This document shows, in pieces, positions 48,723 to 59,615 of a stretch of DNA of 64,000 bases. The notes beneath the pieces are model-generated. The model had not been told where the DNA came from. It did no database searches and saw nothing but the letters and a program-made list of their open reading frames with translations. Source of the DNA: Ramlibacter pinisoli (lineage in GTDB: Bacteria > Pseudomonadota > Gammaproteobacteria > Burkholderiales > Burkholderiaceae_C); NCBI RefSeq assembly GCF_009758015.1, contig NZ_WSEL01000003.1:62001-126000 (forward strand). Reading direction: 5' to 3'. Made by a program: the position numbers and the translations under genes. Numbering within the stretch: position 1 is the stretch's first letter; the number at the start of each line of letters is the position of its first letter.

Positions 48723-49291
48723 GCATCGTCATGACCCCGGCCGATTGGCTGTCGCTGCTGCTGCACTACCTGCTGCTGTCCGTGCTGTCGGTGGGCGGCG
48801 CGATCACCACCGCGCCCGACATGCACCGCTTCCTGGTCCAGGAGAAGTCGTGGCTCTCCGACCCGCAGTTCAGCGCCTCGGTCGCCATCGCCCAGGCGGC
48901 GCCCGGCCCCAACGTGCTGTTCGTGGCCCTGCTAGGCTGGAACGTCGGGCTGAATGCCGGCGGCACGGCCACCGCCTGCCTGGGCCTGCTGCTGGCCATG
49001 GTGGGCATCCTCGTGCCCAGCGGCACCATCACCTACCTGGCGTCGCAATGGGGCCACCGCAACCGCGAGCTGCGCGCCGTGCGGGCCTTCAAGCAGGGGA
49101 TGGCGCCCATCGTCATCGCGCTGCTGATCGCCACCGGCTGGGTGCTGGCAACCGGCACCGAGCCGAAGCTGGCCGACTGGCGCCTGTGGCTGCTGGCGGC
49201 CGTCACCGCGCTGCTGGTGTGGCGCACCCGCATCCACCTGCTGTGGATGCTGGGCGCGGGTGCCCTGCTGGGATGGTTCGGCGTGCTGTGA
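48719..49291 (+). CDS. chrA2: Chromate transporter, C-terminal-half subunit
   Basis: A 190-residue half-size ChrA partner: LLHYLLLSVLSVGGAITTAP, then DPQFSASVAIAQAAPGPNVL and GILVPSGTITYLASQWGHRNR. I chose the ATG at 48719, which overlaps the preceding gene by four bases; the open frame extends further upstream without homology. It pairs with the gene before it. Expression linked to the MarR-GNAT protein is inferred from gene order. Confidence 0.92.
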   Translation: MSIVMTPADWLSLLLHYLLLSVLSVGGAITTAPDMHRFLVQEKSWLSDPQFSASVAIAQAAPGPNVLFVALLGWNVGLNAGGTATACLGLLLAMVGILVPSGTITYLASQWGHRNRELRAVRAFKQGMAPIVIALLIATGWVLATGTEPKLADWRLWLLAAVTALLVWRTRIHLLWMLGAGALLGWFGVL

Positions 49292-49304
49292 GCGCCGCCG
49301 CGGC

Positions 49305-49639
49305 TCAGTGCGGGTTCTCGAAGAACAGGTAGTTGGCGTGCTCGCCGACCTCGAAGTAGACCTTCTTCTCGCCCGGGTCGACGACGAAGTTCAGGTTCTC
49401 GTCCAGCACGCCGTAGCCGAAGCGGTAGGCCCGCGCCGCGTTGTCGTCGGTGCCCAGCGCGGTCGACAGCTTGTCGACCCGCAGGAAGCGCCGCACGAGC
49501 TTGTCGCCCGCGTAGACCTCGAGCACGCCGTTGGTGCCGGTCCAGTTCTGGATGTCGCGCCCCAGCTTGTTCTGCTGCTCCTGCGTGCAGGCCGCCAACA
49601 GCAGCGCCGCGCCCAGCAGGGCCATCGTCGTCTTGGTCT

Positions 49640-49643
<4 letters not shown>
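49305..49643 (-). CDS. Small lipoprotein of unknown function
   Basis: A 112-residue lipoprotein: signal MKTKTTMALLGAALLLAACT with the lipobox LAAC (Cys19), then QNKLGRDIQNWTGTNGVLEV and YAGDKLVRRFLRVDKLSTA. The ATG overlaps the sirtuin stop as ATGA, so translation is coupled. It probably ends up in the outer membrane or periplasm. Function unknown. Confidence 0.75.
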
Positions 49644-50367
<724 letters not shown>

Positions 50368-50371
<4 letters not shown>

Positions 50372-51102
50372 GTCCGCTGGCGCAAGGCCTCGTACAGGCA
50401 GATGCCGCTGGCCACCGACACGTTCAGGCTCTCGACGGCGCCGCGCATCGGGATGGACACCAGCTCGTCGCAGGTCTTGCGCGTGAGCTGCCGCATGCCC
50501 GGCCCCTCGGCGCCCAAGACCAGCGCCACGGGCGCCTTCAGGTCGGCCTGGAACACGGTGCGTGGCGCATCGTCGCTGGTGCCGATGCACCAGATGTCGC
50601 GCTCCTTCAGCTCGCCCAGCGTGCGTGCCAGGTTGGTGACCATGAAGTACGGCACCGTCTCGGCCGCGCCGCTCGCCACCTTGGCGACGGTGGCGTTCAG
50701 GCCGACGGCATGGTCCTTCGGTGCGATGACGGCATGGGCGCCGGCGCCGTCGGCCACGCGCAGGCAGGCACCCAGGTTGTGCGGGTCGGTCACGCCGTCC
50801 AGCACCAGCAGCAAGGGCGGACCTTCGACGGTATCGAGCAGGTCGTCCAGCGAACGCGCGGCCGGCAGCGGCTCGACCCGTGCCGCCACCCCCTGGTGGC
50901 CGTGGCTGCCGGCCAGCTTGGCGATGCGCAGCGCGTCGGCTTCGATCAGCCGCACGCCGGCTTCCCGTGCCCGCTCGAGGAACTGCCGCATCCTCGCGTC
51001 CTTGCGCGCCACCTCGTAGTAGACCTCGACGACGGACTGGGGCGCGGTCTTCAGGCGCACGCCGACGGCGTGGAACCCGAAGAGGACTTTGGCGGTGGAC
51101 AT
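50368..51102 (-). CDS. rlmB: 23S rRNA (guanosine-2'-O-)-methyltransferase RlmB
   Basis: A 244-residue SPOUT-class methyltransferase that modifies G2251 of 23S rRNA. The N-terminal L30e-like part is [18 protein letters not shown]. The trefoil-knot motifs are [32 protein letters not shown] and [20 protein letters not shown]. It heads the rlmB-cobB-lipoprotein chain. Length is normal for the family. Confidence 0.95.
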
Positions 51103-51120
51103 GGGACGATTATCGATGGG

Positions 51121-51320
51121 AGGAAGAAAGGGGACTTCCGTCCGCAGGAGGCGCAGAAGGAACGCAGTGGGACGCAGAACGACGACGAAGTGGGGGTTGC
51201 CGTTCGCAGCACTCCCTCCCTCCTTGGACGTCTTCCGCGTCGTCTCCTTCTCTTTTTGCGCTTTCTGGGTACCGGTGTCCGCGCCCGCTCCCGATTCCGT
51301 TCCCGCTCGCGCTCCCGCCG
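51121..51320. repeat. Repeat-rich gap between the ABC ATPase and rlmB genes
   Basis: This 218-base gap shows AGGCGCAGAAGGAACGCAG and inverted counterparts (CGTCTTCCGCGTCGTCTCC), similar in composition to the repeat at 19741-19850. Near its end are short hexamer-like repeats (CCCGCTCCCGATTCC, GTTCCCGCTCGCGCTCCC; 51286-51319). There is no coding potential. Confidence 0.4.
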
Positions 51321-51992
51321 TCAGGCCACGACCGTTCCCGCCTCGATCGTGATGCGCCGTTCGCAGCGCGCCGCGATGGCGCGGTCGTGGGTGACGAGCA
51401 CGAGCGTGGTGCCGCGCTCGCGGTTCAGCTCGAACATGAGGTTCATCACCGTCTCGCCGGTGGCGAAGTCCAGGCTGCCGGTGGGCTCGTCGGCCAGCAG
51501 CACCGCCGGCTCGACGACGAAGGCGCGGGCCAGCGCCACGCGCTGCTGCTCGCCGCCCGACAGCACCTTGGGATAGTGGCCGAACCGCTCGGCGAGCCCC
51601 ACCCGCGACAGCATCTCGCCGGCCGACCGGCGGGCGTCGCGGCGGCCGGCCAGCTCGAGCGGCAGCATCACGTTCTCCAGCGCCGTGAGATTGCCCAGCA
51701 GCTGGAAGCTCTGGAACACGAAGCCGACCTTCCGCGCCCGCAGTGCGGCACGGTCGTCCTCGTCGAGGGCGAACAGGTCCTCGCCGTCCAGCCGCACCGT
51801 GCCGCGCGTGGGCGTGTCCAGGCCGGCCACGATGGACAGCAGCGTGCTCTTGCCCGATCCCGAGGCGCCGACGATGGCGGCGGTTTCCCGCGGGGCCAGG
51901 GAAAAATCGATATCACGGAGAATGTCGAGGGTGCCGGTCGAGTCGGTCACGGACTTGTGGACGTGGTCGACGGCGATGATGGATTCCGGCAT
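51321..51992 (-). CDS. ABC transporter ATP-binding protein (LolD/YbbA type)
   Basis: A 223-residue ATPase of the LolD/YbbA group. Walker A is GASGSGKST (about 43-51), the Q-loop is [14 protein letters not shown], the signature is LSGGEQQR, Walker B is [12 protein letters not shown] and the H-loop is VTHD. It is divergent from the TesA-like esterase by 15 bases, the same relation as ybbA and tesA in E. coli. However, no FtsX-like permease gene (ybbP) follows; the next gene downstream is rlmB. The partner permease must be elsewhere. Confidence 0.9.
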   Translation of the reverse strand: MPESIIAVDHVHKSVTDSTGTLDILRDIDFSLAPRETAAIVGASGSGKSTLLSIVAGLDTPTRGTVRLDGEDLFALDEDDRAALRARKVGFVFQSFQLLGNLTALENVMLPLELAGRRDARRSAGEMLSRVGLAERFGHYPKVLSGGEQQRVALARAFVVEPAVLLADEPTGSLDFATGETVMNLMFELNRERGTTLVLVTHDRAIAARCERRITIEAGTVVA

Positions 51993-52007
51993 GGACGAAA
52001 GGATGAG

Positions 52008-52676
52008 GTGGATCGCAGGGACTTTATCGTGACGCTGGCAGCCGCCCTCGGGGCCGGTGCCTTGCACGCCGCCGAGCCGGCCACGCTGCTGGTCGTCGGT
52101 GATTCGTTGAGCGCCGAGTATGGCCTGCGCCGCGGTACCGGCTGGGTGGCCCTGCTGGAGAAGCGGCTGGCCGAGCAGAAGCTGCCGGTCAAGGTCGTCA
52201 ACGCCAGCATCAGCGGCGACACCACGTCGGGCGGCCGCTCGCGGCTGGCGCCCCTGCTGGCCCAGCACCGGCCGACCCACGTCGCGATCGAGCTGGGCGC
52301 CAACGACGCGCTGCGCGGGCTGCCGCTGGCCATGACCGAGGACAACCTCTCGCGCATGACCGAAGCGGCGCAACAGGCCGGGGCCCGCGTGCTGCTGGTG
52401 GGCATCCAGCTGCCGCCCAACTACGGCGCCGACTACGGGGCCAGGTTCGCTGCGCTGTACGAGCAGGTGGCGCGGCGGCACAAGGCTGCCGTGGTGCCCT
52501 TCCTGCTCAAGGGCGTGGCCGACGCGCCCGATGCCGAGCGGCTGTTCCAGGCCGACCGCATCCACCCGACCGAACAGGCCCAGCCGACCATCCTCGAGAA
52601 CGTCTGGCCCGAGTTGCGCAAGCTGCTCCAGGCCGACACGGGCAAGGCGATGCCGCCAGGGGAGCGCAAGCCTTGA
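52008..52676 (+). CDS. tesA: TesA-like SGNH arylesterase/thioesterase
   Basis: A 222-residue periplasmic SGNH hydrolase: N-terminus DRRDFIVTLAAALGAGALHA resembling a signal peptide with a twin-arginine, then block I GDSLSAEYGL (Ser33). The catalytic pair Asp/His is in DRIHPTEQ near the C-terminus, and block III GAND is present. I chose the GTG at 52008 because GGATGAG lies just upstream and the longer frame shows no homology. It is divergent from the YbbA-type ATPase and overlaps mnmH by four bases (TTGA). Confidence 0.88.
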   Translation: MDRRDFIVTLAAALGAGALHAAEPATLLVVGDSLSAEYGLRRGTGWVALLEKRLAEQKLPVKVVNASISGDTTSGGRSRLAPLLAQHRPTHVAIELGANDALRGLPLAMTEDNLSRMTEAAQQAGARVLLVGIQLPPNYGADYGARFAALYEQVARRHKAAVVPFLLKGVADAPDAERLFQADRIHPTEQAQPTILENVWPELRKLLQADTGKAMPPGERKP

Positions 52677-53734
52677 CCGTTCGCGTCATTGCCGCCACCG
52701 AAGCGGCGCAACGGCTGTCCGAGTTCAGCCAGGTGATCGACGCGCGCAGCGAGTCCGAGTACGCCGAGGACCGGCTGCCGGGCGCGGTCAACTGGCCTTC
52801 GCTCAACGACGAGGAACGTGCGCTGGTCGGCACCCTCTACAAGCAGGTCAGCCCGTTCGAGGCGCGCAAGCGCGGCGCCGGGCTGGTCGCGGCCAACATC
52901 GCGCGCCACATCGAGCGCGAGGTCCAGGACAAGTCGCGCGAATGGCAACCGCTCGTCTACTGCTGGCGCGGCGGCAAGCGCAGCGGCGTGCTGGCCGACC
53001 TCCTCGACCAGATCGGCTTCCGGGTCACGCTCGTCCAGGGCGGCTACAAGGCGTTCCGCAACGCCGTCCTGGCCGACCTGCCGGTGCTCGCGCAGCGGCT
53101 GCAGTACCGGGTGGTGTGCGGCCTGACGGGATCGGGCAAGACCCGGCTGTTGCAGGCGTTGGCGCGCCAGGGCGCGCAGGTGCTCGACCTGGAGGCGCTG
53201 GCGCAGCACCGGGGCTCGGTGCTGGGGCTGATGCCTGGCGAGGTGCAGCCCAGCCAGAAGCAGTTCGACATGCGGATCTGGGAGCAGCTGCGCGCCTTCG
53301 ACCCGGCACGCCCGGTCTACGTCGAGAGCGAGAGCAAGAAGGTGGGCAACGTCGCGGTGCCCGAGCCGCTCATCCTCGCGATGCGGGCCAGTCCCTGCCT
53401 GCGGGTGGACCTGCCGATCGACGAGCGGGTGCAACTGCTGCTGGAGGACTACGACTGGTTCGTGCGCGACCCGGAATTCTTCTGCGGCCGCCTGCAGGCG
53501 CTGGTGGAACTGCGGGGGGCGGCGGTGGTGCGCGGATGGCAGGAGGCGGCGCGCGCCGGGCAGGTCGGTGAGGTGTTCCGGGAGTTGCTGGAGAAGCACT
53601 ACGACCCGGGCTACACGGGGTCGATCCAGCGCAACTTCAAGCAGTACGGCCAGGCCGGTGCGCTGACGCCAGCCGGGCGCTCGGCCGAGGCGATGGATGC
53701 CGTGGCGAGCGAGCTGCTGGCCCCGGACGGATGA
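52673..53734 (+). CDS. mnmH: tRNA 2-selenouridine synthase
   Basis: A 353-residue enzyme (SelU/YbbB) that converts 2-thiouridine at the wobble position to 2-selenouridine with selenophosphate. The N-terminal rhodanese domain has the active Cys97 in YCWRGGKRSG, at the same position as in E. coli. A P-loop GLTGSGKT (150-157) follows. The start is a TTG overlapping the tesA stop; AGGGGAG lies nine bases upstream. The presence of this gene suggests the organism makes selenophosphate (selD), which is not in this window. Confidence 0.94.
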   Translation: MTVRVIAATEAAQRLSEFSQVIDARSESEYAEDRLPGAVNWPSLNDEERALVGTLYKQVSPFEARKRGAGLVAANIARHIEREVQDKSREWQPLVYCWRGGKRSGVLADLLDQIGFRVTLVQGGYKAFRNAVLADLPVLAQRLQYRVVCGLTGSGKTRLLQALARQGAQVLDLEALAQHRGSVLGLMPGEVQPSQKQFDMRIWEQLRAFDPARPVYVESESKKVGNVAVPEPLILAMRASPCLRVDLPIDERVQLLLEDYDWFVRDPEFFCGRLQALVELRGAAVVRGWQEAARAGQVGEVFRELLEKHYDPGYTGSIQRNFKQYGQAGALTPAGRSAEAMDAVASELLAPDG

Positions 53735-53737
53735 AGC

Positions 53738-53920
53738 TCAGGACTGGGGCGGCTGGGCCGTCGGGGCGGAAGGCACGTCGTCGCCGGCAGGCTGCTGCTG
53801 CTCGGGTTCACCGGGGACGCCGGCCTTCCGGTCGGCTTTGGCCTTGAGCTTGTCTTCCTTCTTGCGCTTCTTGGCCAGCTCTTTCTGCCGCTTCTCGTAT
53901 CCGTAGTTGGGTGATGGCAC
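53738..53920 (-). CDS. Small conserved Lys-rich protein
   Basis: A 60-residue protein MPSPNYGYEKRQKELAKKRK..., with a conserved start and a basic helical part, then a Pro/Gln-rich acidic tail. Proteins with the start MPSPNYGYEKRQKEL are common as unannotated small genes in betaproteobacteria. It is convergent with mnmH. Function unknown. Confidence 0.75.
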   Translation of the reverse strand: MPSPNYGYEKRQKELAKKRKKEDKLKAKADRKAGVPGEPEQQQPAGDDVPSAPTAQPPQS

Positions 53921-53984
53921 TCGCGTTCCGCTCCGTTGGGGGTGATGGCCCCAATGTACGCGAAATCCCCGCGCACGCCAGCGC

Positions 53985-55163
53985 TCAACCGAGCACCTGC
54001 AGGGCCTGTTCGAGGTCGGCCTGCAGAGCCGCCGGCTCCTCCAGTCCGACCGAGAACCGAACCAGTGTGCCGCGGTACGGCCAGCTGCCCGGCCGGCGCA
54101 TCGAGAGGATGTCGTAGGGCACGACCAGGCTTACCGGGCCACCCCAGGAATAGCCGAGCTTGAAGAGGCGCAGCGCGTCGCAGAACGCATCGACGCGGTC
54201 CGGCGCATGGCGCTCGTGGAACACGACCGAGAACAGGCCGGCCGCAAGGCCATCGGCGCCGCACAGTGCCTGCCAGTGGTTGTGGCCCGGCGAGCCTTCC
54301 AGCGCCGGGTGCAGCACCTGCGCCACCTCGGGGCGGCCCTGGAACCAGCGCGCCAACTGCCGGGCGGCGGTGTCGTGGGCCCGGTACCGCAGCGGCAGGC
54401 TCGGCAGCGAACGCAGGACCATCTCGACATCGTTGCCCCCGACGCCCCACCCCATGCGCATGTGGGTGAGCTTCAGGCGCACGTGCAGCGCCTCGTCGCG
54501 CGTGACCACGCAGCCCATGAGCACGTCGCCGCCGCCGCTCGGGTACTTGGTGAGCGCCTGCACGACGATGTCGGCGCCACAGGCGAAGCCGTCGAAGGCC
54601 AGGCCCGCACCCCAGGTGTTGTCGAGCGCCGTGGTGATGCCGCGCGCCCGGCAGGCGCCGACGAGCGCCTGCAGCGGGGGGAACTCCATCGTCACCGAGC
54701 CGGGCGCCTCCAGCCACACCAGCCGCGTCTTGGGCCCGATCCGTCGCATCAGGTCGGCCGGGTCCATGGCGTCGTAGCGCTGGTGCGTGATGCCCCACTG
54801 GTGGAGTTCGCCTTCGGCCAGGGCCCGCGAGGGGCCATACGCGTTGTCCGGCAGCAGCACTTCGTCGCCGGCCGCCAGCAGCGACAGGTCGACGTTGGCA
54901 ATCGCCGCCAGCCCGCTCGGCACCAGCAGGCATTGGAGGCCGTGCTCCAGGGCGGCGATGCGCTCCTCCAGCTGGAACGTGGTGGGCGTGCCGTGCAGGC
55001 CGTAGGTGTAGCCGTGCTTGTGGCGCCAGTCGCGCGCGCGCAGGGCGGCGACGTCGGAGAAGATGACGGTGGAGGCCTTGTAGACCCCTGCCTGCGGGGC
55101 GGCGAAGCCTTCCGGCGGACGGTACGGGTGGTGGATGAGGTCGGCGGCCGGCTGCTTGGTCAT
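53985..55163 (-). CDS. metC: Cystathionine beta-lyase
   Basis: A 392-residue PLP enzyme that cleaves cystathionine to homocysteine in methionine synthesis. The internal aldimine lysine is in QALTKYPSGGGDVLMG (about residue 205). Other family segments are YGLHGTPTTFQLEERIAALE, WLEAPGSVTMEFPPL and GYSWGGPVSLVVPYD. I chose the ATG at 55163; the longer frame upstream adds a sequence that does not align. It lies downstream of the phosphoribosyltransferase gene and separate, after two strong hairpins. Confidence 0.95.
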   Translation of the reverse strand: MTKQPAADLIHHPYRPPEGFAAPQAGVYKASTVIFSDVAALRARDWRHKHGYTYGLHGTPTTFQLEERIAALEHGLQCLLVPSGLAAIANVDLSLLAAGDEVLLPDNAYGPSRALAEGELHQWGITHQRYDAMDPADLMRRIGPKTRLVWLEAPGSVTMEFPPLQALVGACRARGITTALDNTWGAGLAFDGFACGADIVVQALTKYPSGGGDVLMGCVVTRDEALHVRLKLTHMRMGWGVGGNDVEMVLRSLPSLPLRYRAHDTAARQLARWFQGRPEVAQVLHPALEGSPGHNHWQALCGADGLAAGLFSVVFHERHAPDRVDAFCDALRLFKLGYSWGGPVSLVVPYDILSMRRPGSWPYRGTLVRFSVGLEEPAALQADLEQALQVLG

Positions 55164-55229
55164 GAACCTATGGTAACGACCGCCGGTCGACGCGTTCGCG
55201 CGGAATAGCATGCAACGCGAACACCCCTT

Positions 55230-55305
55230 GAGCGAGGATCCGGCTCCGCCGGTCTCGCTCAACTGATCGGGAACCACCTGAAGAACGCGCAGCGTTCTTC
55301 AGGTG
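55230..55305. terminator. Two tandem strong hairpins between hpt and metC
   Basis: First, GAGCGAG (55230-55236) and CTCGCTC (55254-55260) flank an inner CCGG/CCGG stem. Second, CACCTGAAGAACGC-GCA-GCGTTCTTCAGGTG (55275-55305) is a perfect 14-bp stem with a 3-base loop. On the minus strand they follow the phosphoribosyltransferase gene directly, so they may end the purA operon transcript, although no T run is present. Confidence 0.55.
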
Positions 55306-55311
55306 AATCAC

Positions 55312-55836
55312 TCAGACTTTCCACTTCTCCAGCAGCTTCTCCGCGCCCATGCTGTCGTAGCCCTCGAACGGCTGGTGGATCCAGGGGTTGGTGGGCAGGA
55401 ACTCGACCTGGTAGTCGGGCGTGAAGGTCGACAGGCCCTTGGTCCAGATCACGGCGCTGCGCAGCTCGGTGATCGGCGGGTAGTTGTTCTTCAGCATGTC
55501 GACCACCTTGTGCAGCGTGTGGCCGGAGTCGGCGAGGTCGTCGACCAGCAGCACCCTGCCGGCGATCTCGCCCTTGGGCGTGGTGATGTAGCGCGCGATG
55601 TCCAGGTGGCCCTGCACCGTGCCGGCCTCGGCCCGGTACGAGCTGGTGGACATGATGGCCAGCGGCTTGTCGAAGATGCGCGAGAGGATGTCACCCGGGC
55701 GCATGCCGCCGCGCGCCAGGCACAGGATGGTGTCGAACCTCCACCCCGACTGGTGCACCTTGATCGCGAGCTTCTCGATCAGGTTGTGGTACTCGTCGTA
55801 GCTCACGTACAGGTGCTTGCCGTCTTCCGTCAACAT
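55312..55836 (-). CDS. Hypoxanthine/xanthine-type phosphoribosyltransferase
   Basis: A 174-residue type I phosphoribosyltransferase. The PRPP-binding loop is VLLVDDLADSGHTL (residues about 95-108), with the first acidic pair. Other segments are DTILCLARGGMRPGDILSRI and SAVIWTKGLSTFTPDYQV. The gene shares the family fold with purine and guanine salvage enzymes; the exact base is not certain. I chose the second ATG at 55836, which has GAGGAGG six bases upstream; the first ATG is at 55839. It follows purA by 36 bases, so the two probably form one operon. Confidence 0.88.
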   Translation of the reverse strand: MLTEDGKHLYVSYDEYHNLIEKLAIKVHQSGWRFDTILCLARGGMRPGDILSRIFDKPLAIMSTSSYRAEAGTVQGHLDIARYITTPKGEIAGRVLLVDDLADSGHTLHKVVDMLKNNYPPITELRSAVIWTKGLSTFTPDYQVEFLPTNPWIHQPFEGYDSMGAEKLLEKWKV

Positions 55837-55874
55837 CATGGTCCTCCTCGTTGCCTCGTGTTCCCTCGTCCTGG

Positions 55875-58383
<2,509 letters not shown>

Positions 58384-58490
58384 GAAGGGAGGAGGCGCTG
58401 TTAAAACAGGGATTTTACGCGGCGCGCCGGCCCCCTCCCCGGTGCCTCATGCGTGACCGCCGATGGCACGGGGAACGACGCCGAAGGAAC

Positions 58491-58679
58491 TCAGCCCACC
58501 AGCCAGAGCAGCACCAGGCCGAGCAGCACGCTGCACAGGCCGAAGAAGCGCAACTGGCCGTCGCGCAGGACCAGCAGCTTCTGGAAGGTGTTGCGCCAGC
58601 CGCGCGGGGCCAGCAGCGGCAGCAGGCCCTCGAACACCAGCACCAGGGCCAGCGCGGCCCAGAAGGTGTTGCTGTCCAA
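58491..58679 (-). CDS. DUF2065 small membrane protein
   Basis: A 62-residue protein with two helices (TFWAALALVLVFEGLLPLLA and FFGLCSVLLGLVLLWLV) and a conserved PRGWRNTFQKLLVLRDGQLR between them, the DUF2065 (YjeT) pattern. It follows hflC by six bases, as in many proteobacteria. Function unknown; a possible role with HflKC is inferred from context. Confidence 0.93.
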   Translation of the reverse strand: MDSNTFWAALALVLVFEGLLPLLAPRGWRNTFQKLLVLRDGQLRFFGLCSVLLGLVLLWLVG

Positions 58680-58685
58680 GGCCGG

Positions 58686-59597
58686 CTATTTCCTGGCGGG
58701 TGCCGGGGCGGGTGCGGCGGCGCCGCCGCCGCGGAAGGCGCTGAAGAACTCGGAGCCGCTCGGATCGACCACCATCACGTCGCCCTTCTTGTTGAAGGTG
58801 GCGCGGTAGGCCTCCAGGCTGCGGTAGAACTTCGCGAACTGCGCATCGCGGCCGAACGATTCGCCGTAGATGCTGGCTGCCTGCGCGTCGCCGTCGCCCT
58901 TGATCTTCTGCGCGTCGCGGTACGCGTTGGCGATGGTGATCTCGCGCTGGCGGTCGGCGTCGGCGCGGATCTTCTCGCCCTCGGCCGCGCCGGTGGAACG
59001 CAGTTCGTTGGCCACCCGCTTGCGCTCGGCCTCCATGCGGCGGTAGACCGACTCGGTGATGGCCTCCACGTAGTCGGCGCGCGTGATGCGCACGTCGATG
59101 ACGTCGACGCCCCAGGGCTTGCTGCCCTTGACCACCTCGAGCACCTCGCGCTTGACGTCGGCCATGAGCTGCTCGCGCTTGGTGGACAGCAACTCGCGCA
59201 CGGTGCGCCGGTTGATCTCTTCCTGGAAGGCGTTGCGCACCACCCGGTTGAGCTGGTTGGCGCCGGCCGCCTCGTCGAGGCCGACGTTGCGGATGTACTG
59301 TGATGGATCGCTGATGCGCCAGCGCACGTACCAGTCGATGACCACGCGCTGCTTCTCGGCGGTGAGCATCGGCTCGGTGTCGCTGCTGTCCAGCGTCAGG
59401 AGGCGCTTGTCGATGTAGCTGACGTTCTGGAACGGCGGCGGCAGCTTGAAGTTCAGCCCCGGCTCGGTGATCACGTCCTTGATCTGGCCGAGCGAGTAGA
59501 CGACGCCGAACTGGCGCTGGTCGACGACGAAGAGCATGGAGCTCAGGAGGGCCAGGATGATGAGGGCCGTGGCGGCGAAGAATCCGATGCGGTTCAT
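58686..59597 (-). CDS. hflC: HflC, SPFH-family FtsH regulator
   Basis: A 303-residue membrane-anchored SPFH protein: one N-terminal helix (GFFAATALIILALLSSMLFV), then the SPFH domain (DQRQFGVVYSLGQIKDVITE) and a coiled-coil tail. It forms the HflKC cage around FtsH and modulates its proteolysis. A short Ala/Pro-rich end follows. It lies 18 bases downstream of hflK. Confidence 0.96.
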   Translation of the reverse strand: MNRIGFFAATALIILALLSSMLFVVDQRQFGVVYSLGQIKDVITEPGLNFKLPPPFQNVSYIDKRLLTLDSSDTEPMLTAEKQRVVIDWYVRWRISDPSQYIRNVGLDEAAGANQLNRVVRNAFQEEINRRTVRELLSTKREQLMADVKREVLEVVKGSKPWGVDVIDVRITRADYVEAITESVYRRMEAERKRVANELRSTGAAEGEKIRADADRQREITIANAYRDAQKIKGDGDAQAASIYGESFGRDAQFAKFYRSLEAYRATFNKKGDVMVVDPSGSEFFSAFRGGGAAAPAPAPARK

Positions 59598-59615
59598 GGT
59601 GTCTTGTCCTCCTGC

